A stretch of DNA of 64,000 bases, from the NCBI GenBank assembly GCA_017525605.1, contig JAFXSM010000004.1, forward strand, positions 37,263 to 101,262, written 5' to 3'. A model generated the notes under the pieces. The model did no database searches and was not told where the DNA came from. It saw only the letters and a program-made list of their open reading frames with translations. Shown here in pieces: positions 26,385-35,208 of this stretch. The DNA comes from Treponema sp. Lineage in GTDB: Bacteria; Spirochaetota; Spirochaetia; Treponematales; Treponemataceae. Every line of letters begins with the position of its first letter. The first letter of the stretch is position 1. Position numbers and translations under genes: made by a program.

Positions 26385-27272
26385 TCAGGTCTGGGACGCG
26401 TCTTTTTTGTCTACGCTCGTCTCGACGTTCTTTCCGGTGTTGTCGATTTTCTTGAACACGAAGTCGGCAAACGCCTTTACGCGTCCAGTGAATGCTGGCT
26501 CGGCTCTTGCGTTCACGAACGGGATTCTCAGGATGTTCGCGCCGCCGACCGCATAAATCATCCAGTTTCCGCCGATTCTGAAAACAGCGACTATCGAGCA
26601 CATCTCCTCCGGGCTTACGACCGTGATGAATCCCTTGTACTTGAGCTTGTCGGTGTTCTTCAGTTTGTACAAAAAGTAGTCTTCGTGGTTTTCGACCGTT
26701 ATTTCCGAGTGGAATCGCCCGAACATGTCCATTTCGAGGATTTCCTTGATTATCATCGTGTTGCCTTCGATCAGCGTGTCCGTGACTTCAGCGTATTTGT
26801 ACAGCGGATAAGTTTTTTTCGTCTGCTCGGAATAGTACGGGATGTCAGTGTACGAAAGGAAATCCGACATCGCCTCGTTGATTCTCTCAATCAAATCCTC
26901 GTTTCCCTCGTAAGGTCTGAAATTGATTATCTCCGCAATGTAACCCGATTTGACTTTCTTCGACATCGGCATCACCACGAGGTCGGATATCATGCCGCTG
27001 CTCTCGTTCAGGCTCTCGTTCTTCTTTGCGCTCAGCTTCGATTTCACGCAGAGTTTTTTCATCGAGCTTATGCTTCGGAGTATGATTCCGCCTTCTTCGA
27101 GAGTCTTTTTGTCGGAGTCGTCGAGCCTGTCGTTGAAGATTCCGAACTGGTCGATGCTGATTTTGTATTCGTTTTCCGTTGTTGGTTTTTCAGTCGACGC
27201 TTTTTCGGAAGAAAATATTTGCGCGCTGAAAACCGCCATGATAAAAATCGCAGAGAGAATTGTCCTTTTCAT
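26385..27272 (-). CDS. Exported protein of unknown function
   Basis: 295 residues with a signal peptide (MKRTILSAIFIMAVFSAQIFSSE). The mature part is mixed alpha/beta: residues about 60-200 carry YIAEIINFRPYEGNEDLIERI, and a C-terminal VFRIGGNWMIYAVGG ahead of NARAEPAFTGRVKAFADFVF. Composition resembles substrate-free lipocalin-like or DUF-type periplasmic proteins but I do not recognise the family. It is alone on this strand, convergent with the pseudouridine synthase and divergent from the aminotransferase. Confidence 0.65.
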   Translation of the reverse strand: MKRTILSAIFIMAVFSAQIFSSEKASTEKPTTENEYKISIDQFGIFNDRLDDSDKKTLEEGGIILRSISSMKKLCVKSKLSAKKNESLNESSGMISDLVVMPMSKKVKSGYIAEIINFRPYEGNEDLIERINEAMSDFLSYTDIPYYSEQTKKTYPLYKYAEVTDTLIEGNTMIIKEILEMDMFGRFHSEITVENHEDYFLYKLKNTDKLKYKGFITVVSPEEMCSIVAVFRIGGNWMIYAVGGANILRIPFVNARAEPAFTGRVKAFADFVFKKIDNTGKNVETSVDKKDASQT

Positions 27273-27390
27273 TTTTTAATTTTCCAGTTTCATTTTTTAA
27301 ATTTTAATTTCCAGAATCTGACATTAAATCAAAAAGTCGGTGTTTTCAATTGATAACGAGTTTTTCTGAATAAAAAAAATTGAATCAGTG

Positions 27391-27396
27391 TATAAT
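27391..27396 (+). promoter_or_regulatory. -10 hexamer of the aminotransferase gene
   Basis: TATAAT ends nine bases before the ATG at 27406, with no ribosome site between. No convincing -35 is seen. Confidence 0.5.
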
Positions 27397-27405
27397 TCAA
27401 GAATT

Positions 27406-28605
27406 ATGATAGCACCATACATGAAAGAGTTGATGGACAACAAAAGTTCGTCTGTGATTAGAAAAATGTTTGAGGAAGGCATTCAGCTTAAGAAAATCCA
27501 CGGAGCTAGCAATGTCTTTGATTTCAGCCTCGGAAATCCAGATTTGGACCCGCCGAAGGAAGTTCTCGATGCGATTGCGGAAATTGCTGCTGACACTTCG
27601 CACGGTTGCCACGGATATATGCCGAATGCGGGCTATCCGTTCGTCCGTGAGGCGATGGCGGAAAAAGTCTCGCTTGAGCAGGGAGTTTCCGTTCCGCTTG
27701 ACAATATCGTCATGACGGTCGGTGCGGCTTCCGCCCTGAACTGCGTCTTCAAGGCTCTTCTTGCTCCGGACGACGAGGTTGTCGTTCCGTCTCCTTTCTT
27801 TGCCGAATACAGGAATTACGTCAGGAACCATCAGGGAAAACTCATCGAAGTCCCTACGAAAAAGGATTTTTCCCTCGATGTCAATGCGATAAAAAACGCG
27901 CTTTCGCCAAAAACTGCCGCAGTTCTGATAAACACTCCGAACAACCCGACCGGAAAAGTCTATTCCGAGTCCGACATTGAAAATCTTTCTAAGGTGCTCA
28001 AGGCACATGGCGAAAAGACTGGCCGCGTTCCGTATCTTGTCTGCGACGAGCCGTACAGGGCTATAACTTACGACGGCGTGAAAGTCGCCCCGGCGTTCCG
28101 TTTCTACGATTCTTCGATTGTCGTAACTTCGTTCGCGAAAGATTTGTCGCTTCCGGGTGAAAGAATCGGATACGTCGCAGTGAATCCTTCCGCTGCCGAT
28201 GCTTCCGATGTCGTCCGCGCTGTGATTTTTTCACTTCGCGTTCTCGGTTGCGTCAACGCTCCTGCATTCTTCCAGAAAGTCGTTGCGAAATCTTGGAATG
28301 CGAAAGTCGATTATTCGTCGTACGAGAACAGGCGCAACAAGCTCATGGCAGTCCTCGACAAGGCCGGAATCGAATATGCGCGTCCTGAAGGTGCGTTCTA
28401 TCTTTTCTGCAAAGTCCCTGAGTCGTTCGGAGAAGATGACAATGCGTTCTGCGATTATCTGAAAAAATATCTGATTCTCGGAGCACCGGGGAACGGATTC
28501 GGCGGAAAAGGCTGGTTCAGGCTTGCGTACTGCGTTTCCGAATCGACAATCGAAGGCTCTGAGAAGGCTTTCGTCAGCGCGATGAAAGATTTGAAAAAAG
28601 ATTGA
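27406..28605 (+). CDS. Class I/II PLP-dependent aminotransferase
   Basis: 399 residues from ATG at 27406 (MIAPYMKELM); a GTG 18 bases upstream lies before the -10 box and is rejected. Fold-type I signatures: FSLGNPDLDPP at the N-terminus, NTPNNPTGKVY, VCDEPYRA, and the PLP lysine Lys245 in SFAKDLSLPGERIGY. This group includes aspartate and related amino-acid transaminases; the substrate is not defined by the sequence. Transcribed alone before glgA. Confidence 0.85.
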   Translation: MIAPYMKELMDNKSSSVIRKMFEEGIQLKKIHGASNVFDFSLGNPDLDPPKEVLDAIAEIAADTSHGCHGYMPNAGYPFVREAMAEKVSLEQGVSVPLDNIVMTVGAASALNCVFKALLAPDDEVVVPSPFFAEYRNYVRNHQGKLIEVPTKKDFSLDVNAIKNALSPKTAAVLINTPNNPTGKVYSESDIENLSKVLKAHGEKTGRVPYLVCDEPYRAITYDGVKVAPAFRFYDSSIVVTSFAKDLSLPGERIGYVAVNPSAADASDVVRAVIFSLRVLGCVNAPAFFQKVVAKSWNAKVDYSSYENRRNKLMAVLDKAGIEYARPEGAFYLFCKVPESFGEDDNAFCDYLKKYLILGAPGNGFGGKGWFRLAYCVSESTIEGSEKAFVSAMKDLKKD

Positions 28606-28667
28606 GTTTGAAAAAGTTTGAAAAATCGAGATTGAAAATATAGAAAAAATTTTTCAGGAGGAATTTT

Positions 28668-30149
28668 ATGAAGATTATGATGGTTACGGCAGAGGCTGTG
28701 CCGTTCGCAAAGACTGGCGGACTTGCGGATGCAGTTTCCGCTTTGGCAGGAAATCTGAGCCTTGAGGGGCATGAAGTGAAAATCGTCATGCCGAGATACT
28801 ACAAAATCGACAGAAAAAAGCTGACTCCGCTTGAAGGCCCCTTGGGAGTGCCTGTCGGAAACGGTCAGGAATGGACAGAGGTCTACACCGCAAAACTTCC
28901 TGGTTTCCCGAACGTCGATGTCTATTTCCTTGACCACGAGAACTGCTACGGCCGTGACGGTGTTTACGGAACGAAGGCCGAGCCTGATTTCTTCGACAAT
29001 CCGTACAGGTTCTCTCTTCTCGCGCATGGTGCGTTCCAGGTCTGCAACAAATTGCAGTGGTTCCCGGACATCGTTCATGCGCACGACTGGTCTGCGGGGC
29101 TTGCGACTGTCCTTCTGAAGCATGTTTGCAGGTGGCAGCAGGCATTCTCGCGCACAGCAAGCGTCTACACGATTCACAACATGGGATATCAGGGCGTTTA
29201 CGGAAAGGAGAAATTCGCCGACCTCGGAATCGACTGGAATCTCTATTACGGTGCAGGCTTCGAGCGTAACGGTGCGATAAACTTCTTGCAGGCAGGAATC
29301 TCATGCGCCGACATGATTACGACAGTCTCTCCGACATACGCTCATGAAATCCAGACTCCTGAGGGCGGATTCGGGCTTGACGGTCTTCTCCGCGTCCGCT
29401 CCGACGTTGTGAAGGGAATCGTGAACGGAGTCGATGTCGATACGTGGAATCCGATGAAGGACACTTACATAGAGAATCATTTTTCCATGAAAGACATGAG
29501 CGGAAAAGCAAAGTGCAAGGCGGAGTTGCAGAAAGCGTTCGGCTTGCCTGTGAACCCGAATGTTCCTGTAATCGGAATGGTCGGCCGCCTCGTCTCGCAG
29601 AAGGGCATTGCGGAAGTGTTCGCGCCTACATACGGTTCTATTTTCAGCATCTGCCGCGACATGGACGTTCAGTTCGTTATTGTCGGAAGCGGAGAGAGAT
29701 GGTGCGAGGACGAAATCAACAATCTCCAGTCGAAGCTCCCGAATCTCCGTGCGAAAATCGGCTATTCGGAGAAGCTCAGCCACCTTGTCGAGGCCGGCTC
29801 CGACTTTTTCCTCATGCCGTCCGCATACGAGCCTTGCGGCCTGAACCAGATGTATTCGGAGCTTTACGGAACGCTCCCGATTGTCAGGAGGACGGGCGGA
29901 CTTGCGGACACCGTGGAGAACTACAACGAGCAGACTGGCGACGGAACTGGCTTCATGTTCGATTCTCTTACCCCTAGCGCGATTTACAACACTGTCGGCT
30001 GGGCTGTGTGGGCATACTACAACAAGAAGGACCACATCGCGAAAATGCAGCAGCGCGGAATGAGCAAGGACTTCACATGGAAGGCTTCGTGCGACAGGTA
30101 TGTTGAAGTTTACAAGGAAGCTCTCGCAAGGGGCTGCAATATCCGCTAG
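28668..30149 (+). CDS. glgA: Glycogen synthase (ADP-glucose type)
   Basis: 493 residues, GT5 family. The N-terminal ADP-glucose loop KTGGLADAVSAL, the HAHDWSAGL segment and the C-terminal PSAYEPCGLNQMYSELYG and VRRTGGLADTV motifs are intact. It extends alpha-1,4-glucan chains for storage. ATG follows AGGAGG with ideal spacing. No other glycogen gene is adjacent; the GH57-like gene at 41584 is distant. Confidence 0.95.
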   Translation: MKIMMVTAEAVPFAKTGGLADAVSALAGNLSLEGHEVKIVMPRYYKIDRKKLTPLEGPLGVPVGNGQEWTEVYTAKLPGFPNVDVYFLDHENCYGRDGVYGTKAEPDFFDNPYRFSLLAHGAFQVCNKLQWFPDIVHAHDWSAGLATVLLKHVCRWQQAFSRTASVYTIHNMGYQGVYGKEKFADLGIDWNLYYGAGFERNGAINFLQAGISCADMITTVSPTYAHEIQTPEGGFGLDGLLRVRSDVVKGIVNGVDVDTWNPMKDTYIENHFSMKDMSGKAKCKAELQKAFGLPVNPNVPVIGMVGRLVSQKGIAEVFAPTYGSIFSICRDMDVQFVIVGSGERWCEDEINNLQSKLPNLRAKIGYSEKLSHLVEAGSDFFLMPSAYEPCGLNQMYSELYGTLPIVRRTGGLADTVENYNEQTGDGTGFMFDSLTPSAIYNTVGWAVWAYYNKKDHIAKMQQRGMSKDFTWKASCDRYVEVYKEALARGCNIR

Positions 30150-30208
30150 AACTGAAAAAAACTTTTGCGCTTTTGGAATTTTCTTTTTTGATTGAAAAGT
30201 TCGGGGCG

Positions 30209-30245
30209 CAAAAAAATCCCGATCAGTTTTTCAACTGACCGGGAT
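30209..30245 (-). terminator. Terminator of purC
   Basis: On the minus strand ATCCCGGTCAGTT and AACTGATCGGGAT pair (one mismatch) around a four-base loop, followed by seven T residues. The remaining bases up to 30327 hold nothing recognisable. Confidence 0.85.
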
Positions 30246-30326
30246 ACCTCCCACCCAAAAAAGGACACTGCCCAATTTGGTCTTATATGAACAGGCGTTC
30301 AAAAAGAAATTCGCAACATTACAAGG

Positions 30327-31196
30327 CTATTGCAAATCTTTGCCTGTGATTTTAACCACACACTCGTGGTACAAATCCGATGTTTTCTTCACAACGTCGG
30401 CCGGAATCGACTTAATGTTAGGGTCGCCTGCCAAGTTGTTTTCTTTGAGCCAGTCGCGGACGAACTGCTTGTCGTAGCTCGCTGGGCTTGTTCCGACTTC
30501 GTATGTCGAAAGGTTCCAGAAGCGGCTTGAGTCCGGTGTGAGAACTTCGTCACCGAGTGTAAGCTCGCCGTTTTCGTCCAGACCGAATTCAAACTTTGTG
30601 TCTCCGATTATGATTCCGTTTTTGTATGCGTGCTCGTAGCATTTCTTGTAGATTGCCAGAGCCGTAGCCTCGATTTTCGAGCCGAGGTCTTTTCCAGGAT
30701 AGAGTTTCTCAAGGTCGTTCTTCATGTAGTCGATTGTGACGTTGATGTCGTGTCCCTCAGCGGCTTTTGTAGAAGGAGTGACAATCGGCTCGTCAAGTTT
30801 CTCTGCCTGCTTGTACTCTTTTTCGAACGAGTGTCCGAGGAACGGCTCGCCCTTCTTGTATGCTTCATACATTGAACCGAACATATAGCCACGGACGATT
30901 ACCTCATACGGAATCATCTTGAGCTTTTTGACGAGAATCGTCCTTCCTTCGTACTCCGGTTTCTGGAATTCCTCCGGCATATCCTTCAAATCAGAAGAAA
31001 TCATGTGATTTTTCACGATATCCTTTGTCAAATCGAACCAGAAATTAGAAAGCGCGTTCAGAACCTTGCCTTTGTCGGTAATCATAGTTGGAAGGATTAC
31101 GTCGAATGCAGATATTCTGTCTGTCGTGACGATGACCATTCTTCCGTCTTCAAGGTCGTAAACTTCGCGGACTTTTCCACTGATTATTTTTTTCAT
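30327..31196 (-). CDS. purC: Phosphoribosylaminoimidazole-succinocarboxamide synthase
   Basis: 289 residues from ATG at 31196, with GGAG six bases upstream; a TTG 12 bases earlier is rejected. It joins aspartate to CAIR in purine synthesis. Family features: KVREVYDLEDGRMVIVTTDR, VILPTMITDKG, and a C-terminal DTKFEFGLDENGELTLGDEVLTPDSSRFW. It is the longer bacterial form (about 290 residues). Monocistronic, ending at its own terminator. Confidence 0.95.
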   Translation of the reverse strand: MKKIISGKVREVYDLEDGRMVIVTTDRISAFDVILPTMITDKGKVLNALSNFWFDLTKDIVKNHMISSDLKDMPEEFQKPEYEGRTILVKKLKMIPYEVIVRGYMFGSMYEAYKKGEPFLGHSFEKEYKQAEKLDEPIVTPSTKAAEGHDINVTIDYMKNDLEKLYPGKDLGSKIEATALAIYKKCYEHAYKNGIIIGDTKFEFGLDENGELTLGDEVLTPDSSRFWNLSTYEVGTSPASYDKQFVRDWLKENNLAGDPNIKSIPADVVKKTSDLYHECVVKITGKDLQ

Positions 31197-31310
31197 CTTT
31201 AGCTCCAAAAAACATTCGATAAAAATGTTGTAGATACAATTAAAGTATTCCCGATTTTATTCCGAAAAACATACTTCCTCAATACGTCTTTGACGAGAAT
31301 TTTGATTTTA

Positions 31311-31339
31311 TTGATAAACATAATCTAAATCGATATGAT
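31311..31339 (+). promoter_or_regulatory. Sigma-70 type promoter of pcnB
   Basis: TTGATA, 17 bases, TATGAT. The apparent ATG at 31335 lies inside the -10 hexamer, so it cannot be translated from this promoter; the GTG at 31350 begins ten bases after the hexamer. Confidence 0.65.
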
Positions 31340-31349
31340 TTATGGCATT

Positions 31350-32423
31350 GTGTTATATCGATATTCTACAGACAAAGAAGGTAAGCCTGTCCGTAAGGCT
31401 AAAATCTACACAAAAGAAGAACATAAAATTTCAAAGGAAAGTATTGACCCGGATGCATATAGAATCGTGGAGCATCTTCGCGGTTGTGGTTATGATGCCT
31501 ATATCGTAGGCGGTGCCGTAAGGGATTTGGTCGTCGGAAAAAAGCCGAAGGATTTTGACATCGTGACTTCCGCTACTCCGTCAAGAATCAAGCGCCTGTT
31601 CAAAAATTCGCGCATAATCGGAAAGAGGTTCCGCCTCGTTCATGTTTTCTTCGGCGAGAAAATCTTTGAGGTCTCGACGTTCCGCTCGATTGTTGACGGT
31701 TCTGTCGGAAATGATTTCGGCACGATGGACGAGGACGTTCAGCGACGCGACTTTTCGATAAACGCCCTCTATTACGACCCGATAAAAGAGCAGGTGATTG
31801 ATTACGTTGACGGAATCGAGGACATCCAGAAGAAAGTCCTCAAGCCTGTGATTCCTATCGACAGGATTTTTGAGGAAGACCCTGTGCGTATGCTCCGTGC
31901 CGTCAAGTATTCTTCGATGATTGGTTGCAGGATGCCGCATTCTCTCCGCTCAAAAATCAAGAAGTCGGCGCATCTTCTCATGTCAGTCTCTCCGTCCCGT
32001 CTTACCGAGGAGCTTCTGAAAATCATGAACAGCGGCCATTCGTTTGAAATCGTCTCGGCTGCACTTGAATTCGACGTGTTCATGTATCTTCAGCCGTCCG
32101 GATGCGCGATGATGTACGCCGACAAGAAATTCGAGCGCAGCTACATGATGCACTTGAAGGAAATGGACGAATTCGTCCGTGCGAATCCTAACGCGCGGCT
32201 CGGAAAGAAACTCTCGTACATGATTTTCGATTTCATCAACAGCCTTACCGACTGGAAGCGCGAAATCGACTCGTCCGCTGCCGGCGAACTGTACACGAAG
32301 ACCTGGACGCAGTGCCGCAATTTCGTTCTTCCGATGAACCCCCAGCGCACGGAGCTTGAATACGCGATAAAAACGTCGCTCTTAAAGCTCGGCGTGAACG
32401 TGCGCATAGCAAAGAAAAAGTAA
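31350..32423 (+). CDS. pcnB: Poly(A) polymerase / tRNA nucleotidyltransferase family protein
   Basis: 357 residues from GTG at 31350 (reading MLYRYSTDKEG); an ATG at 31335 gives five more residues but sits in the promoter. Class II nucleotidyltransferase: YIVGGAVRDLVVGKKPKDFDIVTSA carries the metal-binding DxD pair (FD then D-I), then RDFSINALYYDP, then the RNA-binding helices with EDPVRMLRAVKYS. It is shorter than E. coli PcnB. It may polyadenylate RNA or add CCA; sequence alone cannot decide. A terminator follows. Confidence 0.85.
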   Translation: MLYRYSTDKEGKPVRKAKIYTKEEHKISKESIDPDAYRIVEHLRGCGYDAYIVGGAVRDLVVGKKPKDFDIVTSATPSRIKRLFKNSRIIGKRFRLVHVFFGEKIFEVSTFRSIVDGSVGNDFGTMDEDVQRRDFSINALYYDPIKEQVIDYVDGIEDIQKKVLKPVIPIDRIFEEDPVRMLRAVKYSSMIGCRMPHSLRSKIKKSAHLLMSVSPSRLTEELLKIMNSGHSFEIVSAALEFDVFMYLQPSGCAMMYADKKFERSYMMHLKEMDEFVRANPNARLGKKLSYMIFDFINSLTDWKREIDSSAAGELYTKTWTQCRNFVLPMNPQRTELEYAIKTSLLKLGVNVRIAKKK

Positions 32424-32452
32424 TTTGAAAAAGTAGATTTTGATTTTTATTG

Positions 32453-32484
32453 CGGCATCTTGATTTTTCAAGATGCCGTTTTTT
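32453..32484 (+). terminator. Terminator of pcnB
   Basis: CGGCATCTTGA and TCAAGATGCCG form a perfect stem around a short T loop, followed by six T residues. Confidence 0.9.
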
Positions 32485-32491
32485 ATTCGGT

Positions 32492-33442
32492 TCAGCTTGC
32501 TCGTTTCGGCTGGACGAGTTTGTCTACGACGATGAAGAATTCTTCTATCAGAACTTTCGATTCAGTCTCAATCATTTTGACGATGAAATCTTTTGCGTTC
32601 TTCGTTACTTCCGCAAGCTGCTCTCCGATTGGGAAATCGACCGTGAGAGTCAGTTTGTAGCCGGAATTCCCGTTTTTTATCGAGAGCTTTTTAATCCGTA
32701 TTTCTGAATTGAACTGCGCGGTGTATTTCAGTGCCATCCTTACGAGCGCGGCGTGCGATATGAATTTGCGCTCCATGACGGAGAACACAGGTCGGACGAT
32801 TGATTTTTCGACTTCGGATGTGCCGGCTTCCTTTGCAAGCTCGATGTCCTCGCCGATTATCGGGATGTCGATTTTCAGTAGCGAGAGGATTTTTGCGAAA
32901 AGCTTTTTCTTTCCGAATGCGACCTTTATCGAGTCCAAGAAGATTTTTGAGTAGTGGTTCGATTTTATTTCGTGCGAGCGGACTGGAATGACGTGCTTGC
33001 CCTCAATCTGCCTGTTGCGCTTTGCTTCCTCGATTTCTTCCGGCGTTGCGATGTCAGTTATCTTTATGAATCGTGTCGGATTCGGGAGTTGGAGCCTTGA
33101 CGTGATTTTCAGAATCATTTTTTCGGACGTTCCGAGAATCAGGATGCTTTTTATGTGGTGCGAGCGGATTGCCTTCGCCACGTTGTCCCTGTGCTCTTTG
33201 TCGTCGAACAACGCAGCCCTGACCGCACCCATGTACGAAAGCTCGAGCTTTGCGGATTTTCCGGCGATGATTCTTTCGTCCTTTATGAGAAGCCCGTCGT
33301 CAATCATCACGTTCGTCTTCACCATTTCGGCGACGATTTTTGCATGATGGCTCTTTCCCGTTCCGCTTGGACCGTAGAACGCATAGACTGAGATTTTTTT
33401 TCTTTTGAAACTTAGGAACTCGCGTATTTTTGAAAAATCCAT
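32492..33442 (-). CDS. P-loop ATPase fused to an Asp23-like domain
   Basis: 316 residues. The N-terminal half has a Walker A motif (FYGPSGTGKSHHAKI, about residue 27) and a second segment SILILGTSEKM, plus a LPNPTRFIKITD section. The C-terminal 110 residues look like the Asp23/alkaline shock fold: VRPVFSVMERKFISHAAL, KLTLTVDFPIGEQLAEVT, KVLIEEFFIVVDKLV. The whole protein is unfamiliar outside spirochaetes to me. Its promoter overlaps the end of the upstream gene. Function unknown. Confidence 0.7.
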   Translation of the reverse strand: MDFSKIREFLSFKRKKISVYAFYGPSGTGKSHHAKIVAEMVKTNVMIDDGLLIKDERIIAGKSAKLELSYMGAVRAALFDDKEHRDNVAKAIRSHHIKSILILGTSEKMILKITSRLQLPNPTRFIKITDIATPEEIEEAKRNRQIEGKHVIPVRSHEIKSNHYSKIFLDSIKVAFGKKKLFAKILSLLKIDIPIIGEDIELAKEAGTSEVEKSIVRPVFSVMERKFISHAALVRMALKYTAQFNSEIRIKKLSIKNGNSGYKLTLTVDFPIGEQLAEVTKNAKDFIVKMIETESKVLIEEFFIVVDKLVQPKRAS

Positions 33443-33452
33443 GTTATTTTAA

Positions 33453-33481
33453 AGTATAAGTTTCTGATGTCACTTTATCAA
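33453..33481 (-). promoter_or_regulatory. Sigma-70 type promoter of the P-loop/Asp23-like gene
   Basis: Minus-strand TTGATA, 17 bases, TATACT, then ten bases to the ATG at 33442. It overlaps the last codons of the upstream gene. Confidence 0.7.
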
Positions 33482-34543
33482 GGTTTTAACAAAATTGTTG
33501 TCGTTAATATCATCGTTTAAGCCGATTTTTTTCAGTATTTTCTTGAAATTTTCGTCGATGTCCGCCTGAATCAGAGTGGGCAGGGCGATTTTTTCAAGCT
33601 CGCTTTTGTCGCTCTCGCTGAATTCGATTCTGAATGCGTGGAGGAAAAAATCCCTGCCGAATCCGCTGATTTTTTGCGAGCCGTATGCGCTGTCACCTGC
33701 GAGCGGATGCCCGTGCTTTTTCGACTGTGCCCTTATCTGGTGCGTCCTGCCTGTTTCGATTATGAACTGCACGAGCGTGACGTTTCTTTCTCCGATTTTT
33801 CCGTAAAAAAGCGGAATTGCCGTCGTGATGGAAATTTTTCCGTCGTCGCTTCCGTTGTCGAGAACATTCACCGTGTGGAAATCGTTTTTTCGACTTTCGC
33901 TTTCGGAATCCTTCTTTATTTTGTCGTTCCACGTTTGCGCCCCTTCGATTTTTCCGTCAACGATTCCGAGATACGTCTTTTTTATTTTGTGAACCTGCAT
34001 AAGTCTTGAAAAAATCCGAGCTCCCTCAAGACTCTGCGAGAATGCGATTAATCCTGTCGTTTTCCTGTCGAGCCTGTGCAGCGGTCCCGTCCTGAACGAA
34101 ATCGATGCGTTTTTCCTTCCTGAGATTTCATAGTCGTCCTCGACAAGTTCCCCAAGCGATTTCCCGCTGAAATTTGTTGCGGGCTGAACGGGAATGTCGT
34201 AAGGCTTGTTCAGGAAAAGTATGCTCTCGTTCCTGAAAACCACGATTTTCTCGTCGAGCTTTTGCTTTTTTGCTTTTTCTGGATTTGTTTCTCCTTTTTG
34301 ATTTTGCTGATTTTGCTGATTTTGCTCTCTGCTTTTTTGGATAAGGAATTCCGCAATCTCGATGTCGTCGTTTTCCGATACCTTGAATTCCGCGCTTCGT
34401 TTCTTCCCGTTCACTTTCACTAGTCCTTTCCGAAGCGATTTGTAAATCGAAGAGAGCGCGTTCTCGTCCAGAAATCTCCTGATGATTTTGTCCAGCCTTC
34501 TTCCGTCGTCGTCCTTGCCTGCCGTAAAATGCTTGAAATCCAT
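33470..34543 (-). CDS. RluA-family pseudouridine synthase with S4 domain (RluC-like)
   Basis: 357 residues. N-terminal S4 domain (RLDKIIRRFLDENA), a low-complexity linker with NQQNQQNQ encoded by a three-fold nine-base repeat, then the catalytic domain (LHRLDRKTTGLIAFS) and GRTHQIRAQSKKHGHPL. The C-terminal extension after KIALPTL is long. Start has AGGCGGTGAGAA upstream. Third RluA-type gene in the window; likely modifies 23S rRNA. Confidence 0.85.
   Translation of the reverse strand: MDFKHFTAGKDDDGRRLDKIIRRFLDENALSSIYKSLRKGLVKVNGKKRSAEFKVSENDDIEIAEFLIQKSREQNQQNQQNQKGETNPEKAKKQKLDEKIVVFRNESILFLNKPYDIPVQPATNFSGKSLGELVEDDYEISGRKNASISFRTGPLHRLDRKTTGLIAFSQSLEGARIFSRLMQVHKIKKTYLGIVDGKIEGAQTWNDKIKKDSESESRKNDFHTVNVLDNGSDDGKISITTAIPLFYGKIGERNVTLVQFIIETGRTHQIRAQSKKHGHPLAGDSAYGSQKISGFGRDFFLHAFRIEFSESDKSELEKIALPTLIQADIDENFKKILKKIGLNDDINDNNFVKTLIK
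34300..34326. repeat. Three tandem copies of a nine-base unit
   Basis: GATTTTGCT occurs three times in a row, within the pseudouridine synthase gene. As it is a multiple of three it changes protein length without frameshift, adding Gln-Asn-Gln units to the linker. Confidence 0.85.
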
Positions 34544-34596
34544 TTCTCACCGCCTTTTTGTCCGTTTGTGGCTTATATCATATCGGCTTCTCTCTG

Positions 34597-34625
34597 TTGA
34601 AAAAAAGAGGCTATGACGATACACT
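34597..34625 (+). promoter_or_regulatory. Sigma-70 type promoter of the DivPAP2 gene
   Basis: TTGAAA, 17 bases, TACACT, then seven bases to the ATG at 34633. The predicted RNA start falls on or one base before the ATG. Confidence 0.7.
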
Positions 34626-34632
34626 TTACAAT

Positions 34633-35196
34633 ATGTTATCTAATGTGGGCGGACAACTTCATGCATTGCTGACGAGTCCTGTTTTTTTAGCGTGTGTATG
34701 TAGTTGGCTATGCGCGCAGTTTTTGAAGACTATCATCAAATTGCTTTCCGGCAGGGTGAACACTTTCGGAGAACTTATCGAACTCATGTTTTGGCAGACG
34801 GGCAGTATGCCTTCGGCTCATTCGGCTGTCGTTGCGTGCGTCAGCACTTGTGTCGGTTTCAGGTCCGGCATCGATTCTGATGTTTTCATCGTTTCTTTTA
34901 TCCTATATTTTATAACAATCCGCGACGCGCTCGGAGTAAGACGGTCGAACGGCGTTCAGGCTCACCGTCTGAATGAAATCGTCGATTTGCTCAACAATTT
35001 CCTGGGCGGAGTCAAGATACCGAGGCGGAGCGGAAAGCCTCTGGCAGAACCTCATGCTGAGCGCCCAATAAAGCCTGTTCCGCCTCGTCCAAAGCTTGGA
35101 AACGTAAAGGAAGTGAACGGGCACACTCCTCTGGAAGTTTTTGTCGGTTCGCTTATCGGTATCATAATAGGAATTACTTTTTCTGTTTTTCATTAG
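34633..35196 (+). CDS. DivPAP2-family membrane protein (DUF212)
   Basis: 187 residues from ATG at 34633; an upstream frame from 34558 includes the promoter and is rejected. Family features: QFLKTIIKLLSGR, GSMPSAHSAVVACVS, RDALGVRRSNGVQAHRLNEIV and a final GHTPLEVFVGSLIGIIIG membrane hairpin. Related to acid phosphatase/haloperoxidase folds; the substrate in bacteria is unknown. An insertion of about 30 residues (PRRSGKPLAEPHAERPIKP) precedes the last helix. Confidence 0.85.
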   Translation: MLSNVGGQLHALLTSPVFLACVCSWLCAQFLKTIIKLLSGRVNTFGELIELMFWQTGSMPSAHSAVVACVSTCVGFRSGIDSDVFIVSFILYFITIRDALGVRRSNGVQAHRLNEIVDLLNNFLGGVKIPRRSGKPLAEPHAERPIKPVPPRPKLGNVKEVNGHTPLEVFVGSLIGIIIGITFSVFH

Positions 35197-35208
35197 CATT
35201 TAGGAATC

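Noticed and set aside
30246..30326. Possible insertion-sequence remnant (frame reading YEQAFKKKF)
   Set aside because: No inverted repeats, target duplication or transposase motif could be seen in the 80 bases; the similarity is too short.
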